This document shows positions 47,955 to 57,723 of a stretch of 64,000 bases of DNA, one piece after another. The translations under genes were made by a program, and so were the position numbers. Source of the DNA: Pseudalkalibacillus salsuginis (GTDB lineage: Bacteria; Bacillota; Bacilli; Bacillales; Fictibacillaceae); NCBI RefSeq assembly GCF_021646685.1, contig NZ_JAKJHW010000002.1:496001-560000 (forward strand). The letters run 5' to 3'. The notes under the pieces are model-generated. The model was not told the DNA's origin. It saw nothing but the letters and a program-made list of their open reading frames with translations, and made no database searches. The stretch's first letter is position 1, and each line of letters begins with the position of its first letter.

Positions 47955-48310
47955 TTCCCACTGCTGTAGATATCGTTTTCTTCACCTCTGCTTGTTGTAT
48001 AGGCCGCGTAGCTGTAACTTTTTTCTTTCCATGCTTATAAGCCTCTATCATATGGAATCCCGATCTTTCAAGGTCGTCCTTTGATTTTAATGCTGTATTA
48101 ATACCTTCTCTTTGCCGTTTTCAAATGCGATCGTTCCTCCTGGACCATCCATGAAGAAATTTGTAATACGAGGTCTTCAATAAATGTAACCATGCTGTCT
48201 TTATCACAGATGGTATCCAGCAATGACTGTCTAACACAATTATATCAGCCTTCATATATTTCGTAATGGCCTGTTGGATAAACCAGCACGTATTTAAAGA
48301 AGCTCCTGCT
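47955..48310 (-). pseudogene. Decayed serine recombinase (resolvase family)
   Basis: The minus strand reads LLDTICDKDSMVTFIEDLVL and QISSWMVQEERSHLK; after one inserted A it continues RQREGINTALKSKDD and YKHGKKKVTAT, ending TISTAVGIW. This is the dimerisation helix and C-terminal part of a small serine recombinase. The N-terminal catalytic Ser domain is not recognisable. Confidence 0.55.
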
Positions 48311-48349
48311 TTTATCACTTGATCAAGTCATACGGGAGGAGTAAATGCC

Positions 48350-48490
48350 AAAGCTTTTTATAAAATATTAATGTTCTCGATCGTTGCTAGAAATAGCTGT
48401 TGGAAGATGTCTGGATTGATCGCATTGAGTCGTCGTGACAGCTGTGAAACACGAATTGAATCTAGATTCGTACCGATTTGAAGCTGGTCA
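48350..48490 (-). mobile_element. Short IS4-type transposase fragment
   Basis: Minus-strand text DSIRVSQLSRRLNAINPDIF and QQLFLATIENIN resembles the N-terminal region of IS4-family transposases (SxSQLSRxL...PxxxQxLF). Only about 45 residues remain and no DDE residue is present. Confidence 0.4.
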
Positions 48491-48504
48491 TCGAAAAGAC
48501 AATA

Positions 48505-48606
48505 CCAACCGATAGAAGCAGCATAAATTGATGGAGCTACCCCATTTCAAACTTTCCGTTATATTATACTTCCTCTATTAAAGCCTATTATTTGGATTGC
48601 TAAAAA
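48505..48606 (+). pseudogene. Relic of a sugar ABC transporter permease (EAA loop)
   Basis: The plus strand reads PIEAA, a TAA, then IDGATPFQTFRYIILPLLKP. This is the EAA---G cytoplasmic loop that binds the ATPase in MalF/MalG-type permeases. Nothing else of the gene remains. It fits a lost carbohydrate-uptake locus next to the GntR/LacI regulator. Confidence 0.6.
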
Positions 48607-49500
48607 TCTTGCTCAAATGGAGGAAGAGCTTAATCGTATTCGAAATGGAACAAAATATTACGGAAAAAGGAAAGCAAGTATGAAAAAAAACAATCCCAAA
48701 AAGTAGAGATAAATCTTCAATTAACAGAAGTAGAAACACGGGTTCTTATTGATCAACAATTACGTGATGCTTGGTGGGAGGGGCTGAAGGATAGTATGGT
48801 CTGAACTAAGCATCATTTTTAGCGAAATTTAAACTTAGATGATTGTTAGAGATCAGGAGGAGTTTTATACGAAAGATAAGTTGATTGCAATACAGGTTGG
48901 TAATGTTTCTTTCGTGGATGAAGGAAAAGAGGAAGTATCTTGATAAAGTCACTATAATGACTAATTTCTACAGGTCTTGAGTGGCTCGGTAAAAAGGAGA
49001 AAAGGAATTTAAATGAATCTCCATCAATATATACAGCTTCTTCTGGCTCACCAGTTTTTATAAGCAACAACTCTACCCTCTTCTGCCACCCAAAGATATT
49101 TTAAATCTATCCCTAACCTTTCTAATGCCCATCTTGTTAAATAAACAAAGTGTTTAAGGATGTTGAATTTAGATTCTGAGCATAAACGTTATACGGCTCT
49201 CCAGAAGGTACTGTCAATGTATTATGAAAACTATGGTTTTTTAGAACTTCTGATAAGTACCAATTAGCCACTTCAGATAAATCGTCGCCATAAAATCTAT
49301 GTAAAATATTTACTGTTTTTTTACTTACTTTTCACTCAATGTTTATAATCTATCAACATTTCTATCCTACGATTAAGTAAGAAGAATGATAGGGATACGG
49401 GCGACATAATTCTGTTTTACAATTAGCTCTTTATGTTGTTATCAGAATTGTATTTTCGTTACTTATCAAATGCTTTATTTTTAAAAAATTGTGTACGGAT
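48607..49500. other. Decayed, unidentified DNA
   Basis: Fragments of former coding sequence only. Plus strand near 48700-48803: VEINLQLTEVETRVLIDQQL then RDAWWEGLKD, faintly like the start of a type I restriction R subunit. Minus strand near 49300-48850: DDLSEVANWYLSEVLKNHSF, LTRWALERLGIDLKYLWVAE and TGEPEEAVYIDGDSFKFLF in different frames, family unknown. No intact gene. Confidence 0.4.
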
Positions 49501-49514
49501 AGGGAGGCTTTTAT

Positions 49515-50714
49515 ATGAGTAATCAAAATTCAGGCAGAAAGATGGACAGAAAGAACTTTATAAAAATAAGCGGGCTGAGTACACTTGCTTTGACACTTGG
49601 AACAAGAGGATTACCAGTTGATTTTTTAACCAGTACAGCCGAGGCAAAAACGCAGGACGAAACTAAACTGAAATTTAATCCAAATGGAAAGTTCAAGATC
49701 GTACAGTTTAATGACACACAAGATGATGAGCGTATTGACCGCCGAACCATTCAGCTAATGGAGAAAGTGCTTGATACAGAAAAACCGGATTTTGTTGTGC
49801 TCAATGGCGACAATATTGCCGGTGGCTGTGACACAGCTCTTGAGATGAAACAAGCAATAAACAACGTTGCCCAGCCGATGGAGAAAAGAGGAATTAAATG
49901 GGCAATTACCTATGGAAATCATGATGAAGATTCAACTCCTAACAGCGGTCTTAACGAGAAAGATATGCTAAAAATCTATATGTCTTACAAATACAATATG
50001 AACCAACCTGGAGAAAAAGATATTACAGGAACAGGAAACATGAACCTGCTCATTAATGATTCCAAGGGTGAAAAAGCAGCGTTTAACCTCTGGCTGCTTG
50101 ACAGCGGAAGATATGCCCCAAAAACTATTGCAGGTCAGGATTTTGAAGGCTATCCTACTTGGGATTGGCTTCGAATGAACCAGGTTAAATGGTATTATGA
50201 AACATCTAAGAGTTTAGAGAAAAGATTTGATCGCAAAATACCTTCACTCATGTTCATTCACATTCCTCTATGGGAGCATCGTTTTATGTGGTACGGAAGT
50301 GTTGACGGGCGAACAGCTGCTAACCATGAAACAGCTGTAAAAAAACACAATATTGTAGGAGAACGAAATGAAGACGAATGCCCAGGACCGTTTAACAGCG
50401 GCATGTTTTCAGCCATATTAGAGAGAAACGATGTCAAGGGGGTCTTTTGCGGCCATGACCATATTAATACTTACTCGGGCAATTATTACGGAGTTCTACT
50501 TGGTTATGGAGGCAGCGCTGGCTTTGGCACATATGGCCTTTCAGGAGCTGAAAAAAACAGGCTCCGCGGCGCAAGAGTATTCAACCTAGATGAAAGTAAA
50601 GAGGGAGTTCTTACTGAAACACACATGGTCTTTGCCAAAGACTATGGAATCGATTTGACTGCAAATGATCAAAGTATTGATCCTGCACCGTTAAAAGAAT
50701 CGGTAAAAGCTTGA
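49515..50714 (+). CDS. Exported metallophosphoesterase
   Basis: 399 aa with a Tat-like leader (KMDRKNFIKISGLSTLALTL; one Arg of the twin is Lys-Asp spaced, so Sec or non-canonical Tat). Calcineurin-type metal motifs: FNDTQDD (D-x-H variant), VVLNGDNIAGG (GDN), ITYGNHDED (GNHD), LMFIHIPLWEH and VFCGHDHINTYSG (GHDH). It hydrolyses phosphate mono- or diesters outside the cell. GGGAGG lies 7 nt before the ATG. It stands apart, between decayed stretches. Confidence 0.9.
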   Translation: MSNQNSGRKMDRKNFIKISGLSTLALTLGTRGLPVDFLTSTAEAKTQDETKLKFNPNGKFKIVQFNDTQDDERIDRRTIQLMEKVLDTEKPDFVVLNGDNIAGGCDTALEMKQAINNVAQPMEKRGIKWAITYGNHDEDSTPNSGLNEKDMLKIYMSYKYNMNQPGEKDITGTGNMNLLINDSKGEKAAFNLWLLDSGRYAPKTIAGQDFEGYPTWDWLRMNQVKWYYETSKSLEKRFDRKIPSLMFIHIPLWEHRFMWYGSVDGRTAANHETAVKKHNIVGERNEDECPGPFNSGMFSAILERNDVKGVFCGHDHINTYSGNYYGVLLGYGGSAGFGTYGLSGAEKNRLRGARVFNLDESKEGVLTETHMVFAKDYGIDLTANDQSIDPAPLKESVKA

Positions 50715-51300
50715 ATTTAAATTGGAGCTGTCCATCATTAGCACTTCCAACTGATGGACAGTTACTCCCCACCCTTTATTAAACTACTCAGTAATAGATG
50801 AACCGGTTGAAGTATGTTCATTTATCCAATTCAAAGTAGAATTCGATACTTCCTACCAATTAGGTATCTTATTTCTATGCTGTTTAACCCAGCTCATACA
50901 AAATTGTGGGTCAATATTATGCTCTTGACACTGAGATTAAAAAGATAGAACATTGGATACATTGCAGTTTTGCCATGTCCCGTAGGATGTTCTCCAAATG
51001 TCTTCCATTTTCTCCTGTATAGGGGTCTCACCACATGCCCATCAAGCTAACACAGATGATTTCTTTAGTTTTGATCCGTTGTTGTAAGAAATGCTTCATG
51101 CTACTAAAGGAAGACATGATGCATGATCTCCTCCATGTCTAATTGAATATACTCGGTTTGCTTTTTGACCGTTCCGTTTTTGAAGTATTCGGGATCAGGA
51201 TATATTTGGACCTGGAAGATCTCCATCAAATAGCTGAGAAAGGAGCCTATTAGGGGTCACGGTATCAATCCGGGAAAATTGTACGTTTAGACAAATTTTA
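50715..51300. other. Intergenic region, possible gene debris
   Basis: About 590 bp. Minus-strand snatches (for example [20 protein letters not shown] and [20 protein letters not shown]) look like old coding sequence but match no family I know. Confidence 0.35.
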
Positions 51301-51301
51301 G

Positions 51302-51350
51302 ACACAAATAAACCGACTACCTGTACGTTAAGGAGTCGGTTTATTTGTGT
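51302..51350. terminator. Long perfect hairpin between metallophosphoesterase and MarR genes
   Basis: 17-bp perfect arms (ACACAAATAAACCGACT and its complement) with a 15-nt loop. No long T-run follows on either strand, so it may terminate transcription weakly or be a relic of a mobile-element end. Confidence 0.5.
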
Positions 51351-51375
51351 AGGTTTTGATATGAATTTGATCGAC

Positions 51376-51846
51376 TCAATCGAGATTTAAATTGTCCATC
51401 ATTCCTTCGAGAAGGTGAATCAATTGGTAGCGTTGTTCTGGAGAAAATCGTTTTAACATTTTTTCCGCTAATTCGGATTGAATAACATGAATTGGTTCCA
51501 AATGTTTTTCTGCTTTTTCGGTCAGCTTTAGGAGCATGGCTCGGCGGTCTTTCGGATCAGGGACTCGACTAATCAACTTATCACGTTGCAAGGCATCAAC
51601 AAGATCTGTGACAGTTCCCGCTTGTACCCCTAGCTTTTCTGCCAGTTGGCTCATACGAATCTCCCCCATCTTCCCAACCATGGTCAGGACTCTAAGTCTG
51701 GAACCGGATAAGGTAATTGGCATTTCTAATGAAGACAAACGTTTTTCAAATTCTCGGTTGAAATAATGATTGGTTTTAATCAGAACATGTACCACATCCA
51801 CAGCTAAGTGGTTCTGGTCTGGTTTGCTTGAATTTGAATGGATCAT
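51376..51846 (-). CDS. MarR-family regulator of the efflux pump
   Basis: About 156 aa from the ATG at 51846 (AAGGAGAG 4-5 nt upstream). Winged helix: SRLRVLTMVGKMGEIRMSQL, AEKLGVQAGTVTDLVDALQR and RVPDPKDRRAMLLKLTEKA. It is divergent from an MFS drug-efflux gene; the shared intergenic region carries two inverted repeats. This is the usual arrangement for a drug-sensing repressor of its neighbour. Confidence 0.9.
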   Translation of the reverse strand: MIHSNSSKPDQNHLAVDVVHVLIKTNHYFNREFEKRLSSLEMPITLSGSRLRVLTMVGKMGEIRMSQLAEKLGVQAGTVTDLVDALQRDKLISRVPDPKDRRAMLLKLTEKAEKHLEPIHVIQSELAEKMLKRFSPEQRYQLIHLLEGMMDNLNLD

Positions 51847-51887
51847 TATTCTCTCCTTGACAATACACAAATTGTTTTTTAATCTAT

Positions 51888-51981
51888 TTACTAAGGAACC
51901 TAAATATTAAATCCCTTAGTAATTGACTAGTCTCATTTTACCTGATTTCTTATGCTTTTACAAATCGAGTTAGTCAATTAT
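51888..51981. promoter_or_regulatory. Operator region between marR and the MFS gene
   Basis: Inverted repeat TTACTAAGG / CCTTAGTAA (51888-51896, 51914-51922). A second pair TAATTGACTA / TTAGTCAATTA spans about 51920-51981. The arrangement suits MarR binding across both divergent promoters. Confidence 0.55.
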
Positions 51982-52007
51982 CAAAAATAATAAAAGGAGA
52001 ATGATGA

Positions 52008-53432
52008 ATGACACAAACGAAAAATAATACGGATGTAAAAGTTATTCCACTTGTTTTCGTTTTGATTATGGGAGTATTTATTGCCATTCTGAGTCAGACA
52101 CTATTAGGCACGGCATTGCCACCCATTATGAAAGATCTTCAAATATCTGCCAGTACGGCACAATGGTTGCAATCCTCTGTATTACTCATTATAGGCATCA
52201 TGGTCCCCATCACTGCTTTTTTAATTGGAAAATTTACAACAAGGCAGTTGTTTTTTATTGCGATGGGAAGCTTTACAATTGGCACAGCTATTTGTGCGAT
52301 TTCTCCAAACTTTTCTACTTTGTTAGTAGGGAGAGTTATTCAAGGTGCGGGAGCAGGTATTATGATGCCGCTTATGCAGACAATTTTATTTGTTGTTTTT
52401 CCTGCAGAAAAAAGAGGATCTATCATGGGGTTATTTGGGTTAGTTATCACCTTGGCACCTGCGATGGGACCAACTCTTTCCGGTTTGCTTGTTGATCATT
52501 ATCCATGGAGTTACATCTTCTGGATTATTTTGGTGATCTCGATCATAGATCTTGTATGTGCCTATTTTTTTATAAAAAATGTAACCGAACAAACATCTCC
52601 AAAGGTCGATTTAGTGTCGATTTTGTTTTCATCGCTCGGTTTTGGTGGCTTGTTGTATGGCTTTAGTGCCGCAGGAGACACAGGATGGGTGAATATCGAA
52701 GTTCTTCTAACGTTAATTATTGGAGTGTTTTCACTTTTCATATTTATTTGGCGGCAAATGAAACACCCCACTATACTTGAGTTTCGCGTTTTTCGTTATG
52801 GGGTATTTGCTCTATCCACGGGGATTACCATGATCATTTATTTAAGCATGATTGGCGCTACCGCGATTCTCCCCATTTACATGCAAAATATGCATCATTA
52901 TACAGCGACAGAATCTGGCCTAATGCTCCTGCCAGGCGCCATCATGATGGGGATTATGTCATTATTTTCGGGACGACTTTACGATAAACTCGGAACATTT
53001 GGTGCAAAATGGCTATCTATTCTGGGCTTAGGAATGGTAACTATTACTACATGGATGCTCTCTTATCTAACAACAGAGACGACCTTCCTCTATTTGTCTA
53101 TTGTCTATTTCTTTCGGATGCTGGGTATTGGAATGGTGATGACTCCCATTACGACGTTAGCTATCAACCAACTTCCTAAAAAACTGATCCCTCATGGAAC
53201 AGCGATGAATAACACGATGAGACAAATAGCTGGTGCATTAGGTACGGCTATTTTAATCACTATAATGACGAATAGCTCCTCTGGCAATGGAAAAAGGATG
53301 GACGGTTCAATCGACGGCGTGAACATGTCGTTTATGGTGGCGACTATTTTGGCTGCTATTGGAATGATACTCTCGATTTTTTTAAGACGATCTGAGCCAA
53401 AGGAAGTAGGAACAGTGACGAACAGTAAGTAA
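52008..53432 (+). CDS. DHA2-family MFS drug efflux transporter (EmrB/QacA type)
   Basis: 474 aa with about 14 membrane segments. Motif A-like GKFTTRQLFF, motif C GLVITLAPAMGPTLSGLLVD and RVIQGAGAGIMMPLMQTILF are typical. It expels drugs or other toxic compounds by proton antiport. AAAGGAG lies 8 nt before the ATG. It is probably repressed by the divergent MarR. Confidence 0.92.
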   Translation: MTQTKNNTDVKVIPLVFVLIMGVFIAILSQTLLGTALPPIMKDLQISASTAQWLQSSVLLIIGIMVPITAFLIGKFTTRQLFFIAMGSFTIGTAICAISPNFSTLLVGRVIQGAGAGIMMPLMQTILFVVFPAEKRGSIMGLFGLVITLAPAMGPTLSGLLVDHYPWSYIFWIILVISIIDLVCAYFFIKNVTEQTSPKVDLVSILFSSLGFGGLLYGFSAAGDTGWVNIEVLLTLIIGVFSLFIFIWRQMKHPTILEFRVFRYGVFALSTGITMIIYLSMIGATAILPIYMQNMHHYTATESGLMLLPGAIMMGIMSLFSGRLYDKLGTFGAKWLSILGLGMVTITTWMLSYLTTETTFLYLSIVYFFRMLGIGMVMTPITTLAINQLPKKLIPHGTAMNNTMRQIAGALGTAILITIMTNSSSGNGKRMDGSIDGVNMSFMVATILAAIGMILSIFLRRSEPKEVGTVTNSK

Positions 53433-53708
53433 TTAAATGCGTAATTCCCGCCAACACAGTGTCCGATCTTCTCATATAACTTTTATATTGATATTTTTCT
53501 GGTTTTGATCAGATAGAACACAAGTAGTAGCGTCACCCTACATTTATGATTCCATCGAAAAGCGTTTTAAAAACCAAATAATAAGGTAAATTAAAAACAG
53601 AATATTACCAGTACGGAGCAAACTCGAACGATACTTTCGAGTTAGCACAGGATTTAGATAAAAGTTCAATAGAATTTTCCCTTCAAGTACTACGTTCCTT
53701 CTATTTTT

Positions 53709-53908
53709 TCATAGCTTTATCGACTTTTGATTGACCGATTCTTGATAGAGATCAGCGTAAGTTTTTGAATCTTCAATCAGCGTATCGCAGAAAGCAGCAA
53801 CGTCTGTTCCTGTGACTTCAAGGACACCTTTCCCAGCAGCTGCGCCTTCTTCAAAGAAGCTGAGAATTTCCGAGAGCAGTCCGATACCTTCGTTTAGCTC
53901 AACAGGAC
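53709..53908 (-). pseudogene. C-terminal relic of a DUF1048 protein
   Basis: Minus strand reads NEGIGLLSEILSFFEEGAAA, GKGVLEVTGTDVAAFCDTLI and EDSKTYADLYQESVN, which matches the DUF1048 C-terminus. At about 53908 it abruptly meets the aldo/keto reductase coding sequence of the opposite strand. Confidence 0.6.
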
Positions 53909-54720
53909 CGACTTTGAAGAGATATTTAAAGAAAAAAGAAGAGTTTGAAACGGCAATTCATGAGGCTATTCGGATAGGTTTTCGCCATTTTGATACGGAA
54001 AAAATTTATGGAAACGAAAAGGCATTAGGAACAGCCATTGAAAAAAGTCAGATCCCTCGAGAACAATTTTTTATTACTTCAAAGGTGTGGAATACGGATC
54101 ATGGTTACAAAGCTACTAAGAAGGCTTTTGAACAAACCTGTAAAAAGCTGAATGTAAAGTACCTTGATATGTACCTCATCCATTTTGCTTCACCTCATTA
54201 TCTGGAGACATGGAAGGCAATGGAGGAGTTGTACATGGAAGGAAGGATCAAGGTTATTGGCGTTGCGAATTTTGAAATCCAACATCTTGAAAAAATCATG
54301 AAACATTCCAAAATCCAACCGATGATTAACCAGATTGAGACTCACCCGGAGTTTCCGCAAAATGAACTTCATGACTACCTCAAAAATCATCACATTTCAC
54401 ATGAGGCTTGGGGTCCGTTGGGGCAAGGGAATAAAGCGTTACTGGAACATCCGGAATTAAAAATCATTGCCCATGAACATCAGAAAACTGTGGCTCAAGT
54501 CATTTTACGTCGGCATCTACAACGAGACATTATTATTATTCCAAAATCATTGAATCCCAAAAGAATTAAAGAGAACAGCGAGATTTTTGATTTTGTGTTA
54601 ACCCATGAAGAAATGTGGAAAATCAGCCAACTCAACACGTGTAGAAGGTATTCGGTTAAACCCACTGGTTACATGATTAATCCATTTTACAATAGATTGA
54701 TGAAAATTTTCATGAAGTAA
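53909..54720 (+). pseudogene. Aldo/keto reductase lacking its N-terminus
   Basis: From about EEFETAIHEAIRIGFRHFDT the sequence is a clear AKR, with active-site Asp and Tyr in FDTEKIYGNEKALG, Lys in ITSKVWNTDHGY and His in LIHF. NADPH-binding IIIIPKSLNPKRIKEN follows. The first 25-30 residues, including the first barrel strands, are missing. The open frame runs back to 53812, but that part (TSRTPFPAAAPSSKK) is antisense to the DUF1048 relic. A deletion fused the two, so expression and activity are unlikely. Confidence 0.7.
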
Positions 54721-55101
54721 GTAATTTTAATGTCCTATGCAGATTTTAGCGTATTTCTTATTCAAGAAAATGGCCCTATTCTTGAATAACAGTTTTATTG
54801 ATAGTGAAGTACCACTAATTCTTTACACAACAACGGGTGAAGTCGTTTTTAGGGACGAAAGTTGAATTGTTAAACTAACTCTTTTCCATTCGATCATTCG
54901 AATAAAAAGTTCCTTCTGAATCAACCTAACGTGGATGAAAATTGGTAAAGAAAAATTATAGCGATTCTTTCTCTTGTAAGTTGGACGAAGGCTATTAGAT
55001 AATGAAATTTTCGACCCGACAGAATCTTCTGAAAGGAGGTTGATTATATTGATCAAGTGTGAAGAGGTGATTTCCGTTTAGACGGAAATCCCACCACATC
55101 G
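54721..55101. other. Intergenic region with a possible short peptide ORF
   Basis: No gene of normal size. Near 55034-55080 an AAAGGAGG site precedes a TTG-started ORF of ten codons (MIKCEEVISV). Its stop lies in a hairpin GATTTCCGT/ACGGAAATC, just before the terminator at 55102. It could be a leader peptide or a toxin-gene remnant. Confidence 0.3.
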
Positions 55102-55137
55102 AATAGGACTGTGATTTCGCAGCCCTATTTTTAATTT
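55102..55137 (+). terminator. Intrinsic terminator
   Basis: AATAGGACTG and CAGCCCTATT pair with one mismatch, followed by TTTAATTTT. Confidence 0.7.
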
Positions 55138-55301
55138 TCTGAATTTTCTTTTTACCAAAAGTGACTTATACTGAAAATATGGTTTATTGTTTCTACAGTC
55201 GAGTAAACCTTTGTTTTTCAAATACACAATGAAAGGAGCTTCAAACAATGCCTGAAAGTCGGTAAACGTACACCTTGATTTGAATAAGGAGGACGTAAAT
55301 T

Positions 55302-55598
55302 TTGCAATACAAGAACGGAAAAGAGGTGTTCCCTCCTAGTTTGCTGAAAGAGTTGCAGAACTACATCCAGGGCGAACTCATCTACATCCCGAAGAAATCG
55401 GACCAGCGGGCTGGATGGGGGAAGCTAAACGGATCACGCCAATTACTAACCCAACGGAACGAGGAGATCTTTCAATTTTACATGAAGGGCTGGACGTTTA
55501 AAGAATTAGAGGAAAAATACCACCTTTCCATTGAAAGCATACGGAAAATCATCTATAAACACGAAGTATGTACGACCAAACGAAATCAACGAGAATGA
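55302..55598 (+). CDS. CD3324-family HTH protein
   Basis: 98 aa; TTG start behind AAGGAGG. It matches the CD3324 group (Mor-like helix-turn-helix): LLKELQNYIQGELIYIPKK, LLTQRNEEIFQFYMKGWTFK and ELEEKYHLSIESIRKIIYKH, the last being the HTH. Probably a small DNA-binding protein. It precedes a broken MATE transporter. Confidence 0.8.
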   Translation: MQYKNGKEVFPPSLLKELQNYIQGELIYIPKKSDQRAGWGKLNGSRQLLTQRNEEIFQFYMKGWTFKELEEKYHLSIESIRKIIYKHEVCTTKRNQRE

Positions 55599-55732
55599 CG
55601 CAGAGGCGGTACTGAGGCTGGAACAGGCCAACAAAGAATTTTTCAAACGTATACACTGTTAAAAGAGGAAGAGTTTTATGTTAGATAGTAATGAATAAAT
55701 ATGGTTGATGATTTCATCAAGGGAACAACATA

Positions 55733-56600
55733 ATGACCTATACATTTAGGGAAAAAATAAAACAAATCTTCGTCCTGATCATTCCGATCCTAATTACCCA
55801 GCTCGGAATGTACTCAATGGTGTCTTTATCACGATTATGTCCGGGAGTTACGATACCTCTGCACTTGCTTGTGTTTCCATTCGGTCTTATATTTGGAGTC
55901 CGGTCTTCACAGGCTTGAGCGGAATTCTTCTCGCGGTTTCTCCTATTGCAGCCCAGCTTTTGGGGGAAAAGATGAATCGGGAGATATCATCAGTCGTAAT
56001 GCATGGCATCTATCAGGCGTTTATAATAGGGGGCTGATTTGATCATCGCGGGGTATTTTCTACTTGATCCTATTTTGGACAATATGGATCTGCCAACGAG
56101 TATTTAAAGCACAGCACATGATTATTTGGTCGGACTTAGTTACGGGATCATCCCGTTGTTCATTTTTAACGTATTACGTTCGTTCATTTGTGCATTAGAA
56201 AAGACAAGGGTAGTCATGGTCATTCGATGATCAACTTGACGATCAAGTTTCTATTAAACTACATGTTGGTTTTCGGAAAAATGGTGGTTCCCTGAGCTCG
56301 GAGGAGCAGGTGGAGGTTATGCGACTGAAATCACCTATTGGTTCATTCTAGGACGGTGTTTATTGTCAAAACCGAAGAAGCATTTTCTTCGTACTTGGCA
56401 CTTTCCCATCCAAACGATTTTCATGGGATCGCTGTATAGAAATCATTAAGATTGGCGTACCGATGGGGCTATCAATTTTCTTTGAGACGAGCATGTTTGC
56501 GGTCGTCACGAATCTAATCAGCCGGTTCGACATTACGAGTACGTATTCCCTATCTTTTTGATTTTCACTGCACTTATTGAAAATTCCCATTTAACAAGGA
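55733..56600 (+). pseudogene. Broken MATE-family efflux transporter
   Basis: Begins MTYTFREKIKQIFVLIIPIL ITQLGMYS. After a frameshift near 55823 it continues IMSGSYDTSALACVSIRSYI and PVFTGLSGILLAVSPIAAQL, a typical MATE N-terminus. Later pieces (YLVGLSYGIIPLFIFNVLRS, LLNYMLVFG, GGAGGGYATEITYW) lie in several frames with stops. At least four lesions; not functional. The right boundary is uncertain. Confidence 0.75.
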
Positions 56601-56785
56601 CGGTACTTATGTTATTTATAGGTATCGCAATGTTTTCTACCATGACATTGGCTGTGCGTTATATAAGGTTTTTTTAGACATTCCATATTATTTAGATAAT
56701 GAGTACGAAATAGTTGAGGGACTTGGGGTGTTGAATATAAGTCATCTCATCTCCAATAGAAATTTGACGGTGTGAATGATTAAGG

Positions 56786-56827
56786 AGCCCAATTCCTCAG
56801 CACTAAAATTGAGAATTGGGCTTTCTT
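56786..56827 (+). terminator. Intrinsic terminator after the MATE relic
   Basis: AGCCCAATTC and GAATTGGGCT pair perfectly, followed by TTCTT. Confidence 0.7.
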
Positions 56828-57001
56828 CCATCCCTTGATGAGCATCAATTTTTGAGATTCTTTTCATTTCTGGCTCCCCCTCAACAATTTAAGTTACTTA
56901 AATTCAAGGATTTTCCCAAGAGGTCCAAAATATCCCCACTTATCTGCTGCTTTGGGGTCTATGCCAGCAATCCTATGACTAGACCTTTTTGGGGTAGTAC
57001 G

Positions 57002-57033
57002 ATACCATTTTTTAGGGAGTTAAAAAATGGTAT
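57002..57033. terminator. Hairpin downstream of vanZ
   Basis: Perfect 13-bp arms ATACCATTTTTTA / TAAAAAATGGTAT with a GGGAGT loop. It lies 50 bp past the vanZ stop and may end the van transcript. Confidence 0.55.
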
Positions 57034-57084
57034 GTAAGTGCGCCTTTCAAGTTTTGGGATAAAAAAATTCATTCAATTACGTAC

Positions 57085-57561
57085 CTACATGTGCCTTTTA
57101 AATATAAAGATAATGAAAAATACTGCACAAGAAGTTAACACCAAGGCAAATACATTTATAAATCTTTTCGTCCTGTTTTTTAGAATCTTGAATAATAGCT
57201 CATAAATACCAATACCGATTGTACCTCCAAGTGTATTGGCCTGTATATCCGTAATATCACTTCTTCCGATTGCTAAAACAAATTGTATAATCTCAAATGC
57301 CAGAGTAAAACCAATAATTGTAAGAAGTTTTTTCATAAAAGACCACTTACTTTTCAACATGCAAATATAGATACCCAAAGGTACGAAAATCCTTATATTG
57401 TTATACACCTCAGAAAAGACAGACTCATTAAGTGGAATCATATTAATGACTTGCACTCTGTCTATTTGATCAAAAGAAAACTGTAACTTAAAAAGAACTA
57501 ACCAAATAAGTGCAAATACATAGATTATGAATAATACGAATGTCAATTTGTTATTTCCCAA
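57085..57561 (-). CDS. vanZ: VanZ-family protein
   Basis: 158 aa with about five hydrophobic segments. VanZ features: IYVFALIWLVLFKLQFSFDQ, INMIPLNES, NIRIFVPLGIYIC, FTLAFEIIQFVLAIGRSDIT and DIQANTLGGTIGIGIY. It is linked to low-level teicoplanin resistance in VanA strains by an unknown mechanism. Last gene of the cluster, about 160 bp after vanY. GGAGG lies before the ATG. Confidence 0.9.
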   Translation of the reverse strand: MGNNKLTFVLFIIYVFALIWLVLFKLQFSFDQIDRVQVINMIPLNESVFSEVYNNIRIFVPLGIYICMLKSKWSFMKKLLTIIGFTLAFEIIQFVLAIGRSDITDIQANTLGGTIGIGIYELLFKILKNRTKRFINVFALVLTSCAVFFIIFIFKRHM

Positions 57562-57723
57562 TATTTCTCCTCCAATTTATTGTCACGCCGCCCTGAAACA
57601 ATGCTGGTTCACTTATGAGCATCTCTAAAAGCTCACATTTGCTATGGTCGGCTCGTTGTTGTTGTTGATACTCTCTCCGTTTTCTTCGGAATGTCAAGAT
57701 TGCATAAATTCGTCCGTCGGAAT

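Noticed and set aside
48700..48803. Type I restriction R subunit remnant
   Set aside because: The likeness (ETRVLIDQQLRDAWWE) is a single short stretch; too weak to name.
53812..53908. N-terminus of the aldo/keto reductase
   Set aside because: It is antisense DUF1048 sequence, not a reductase start.
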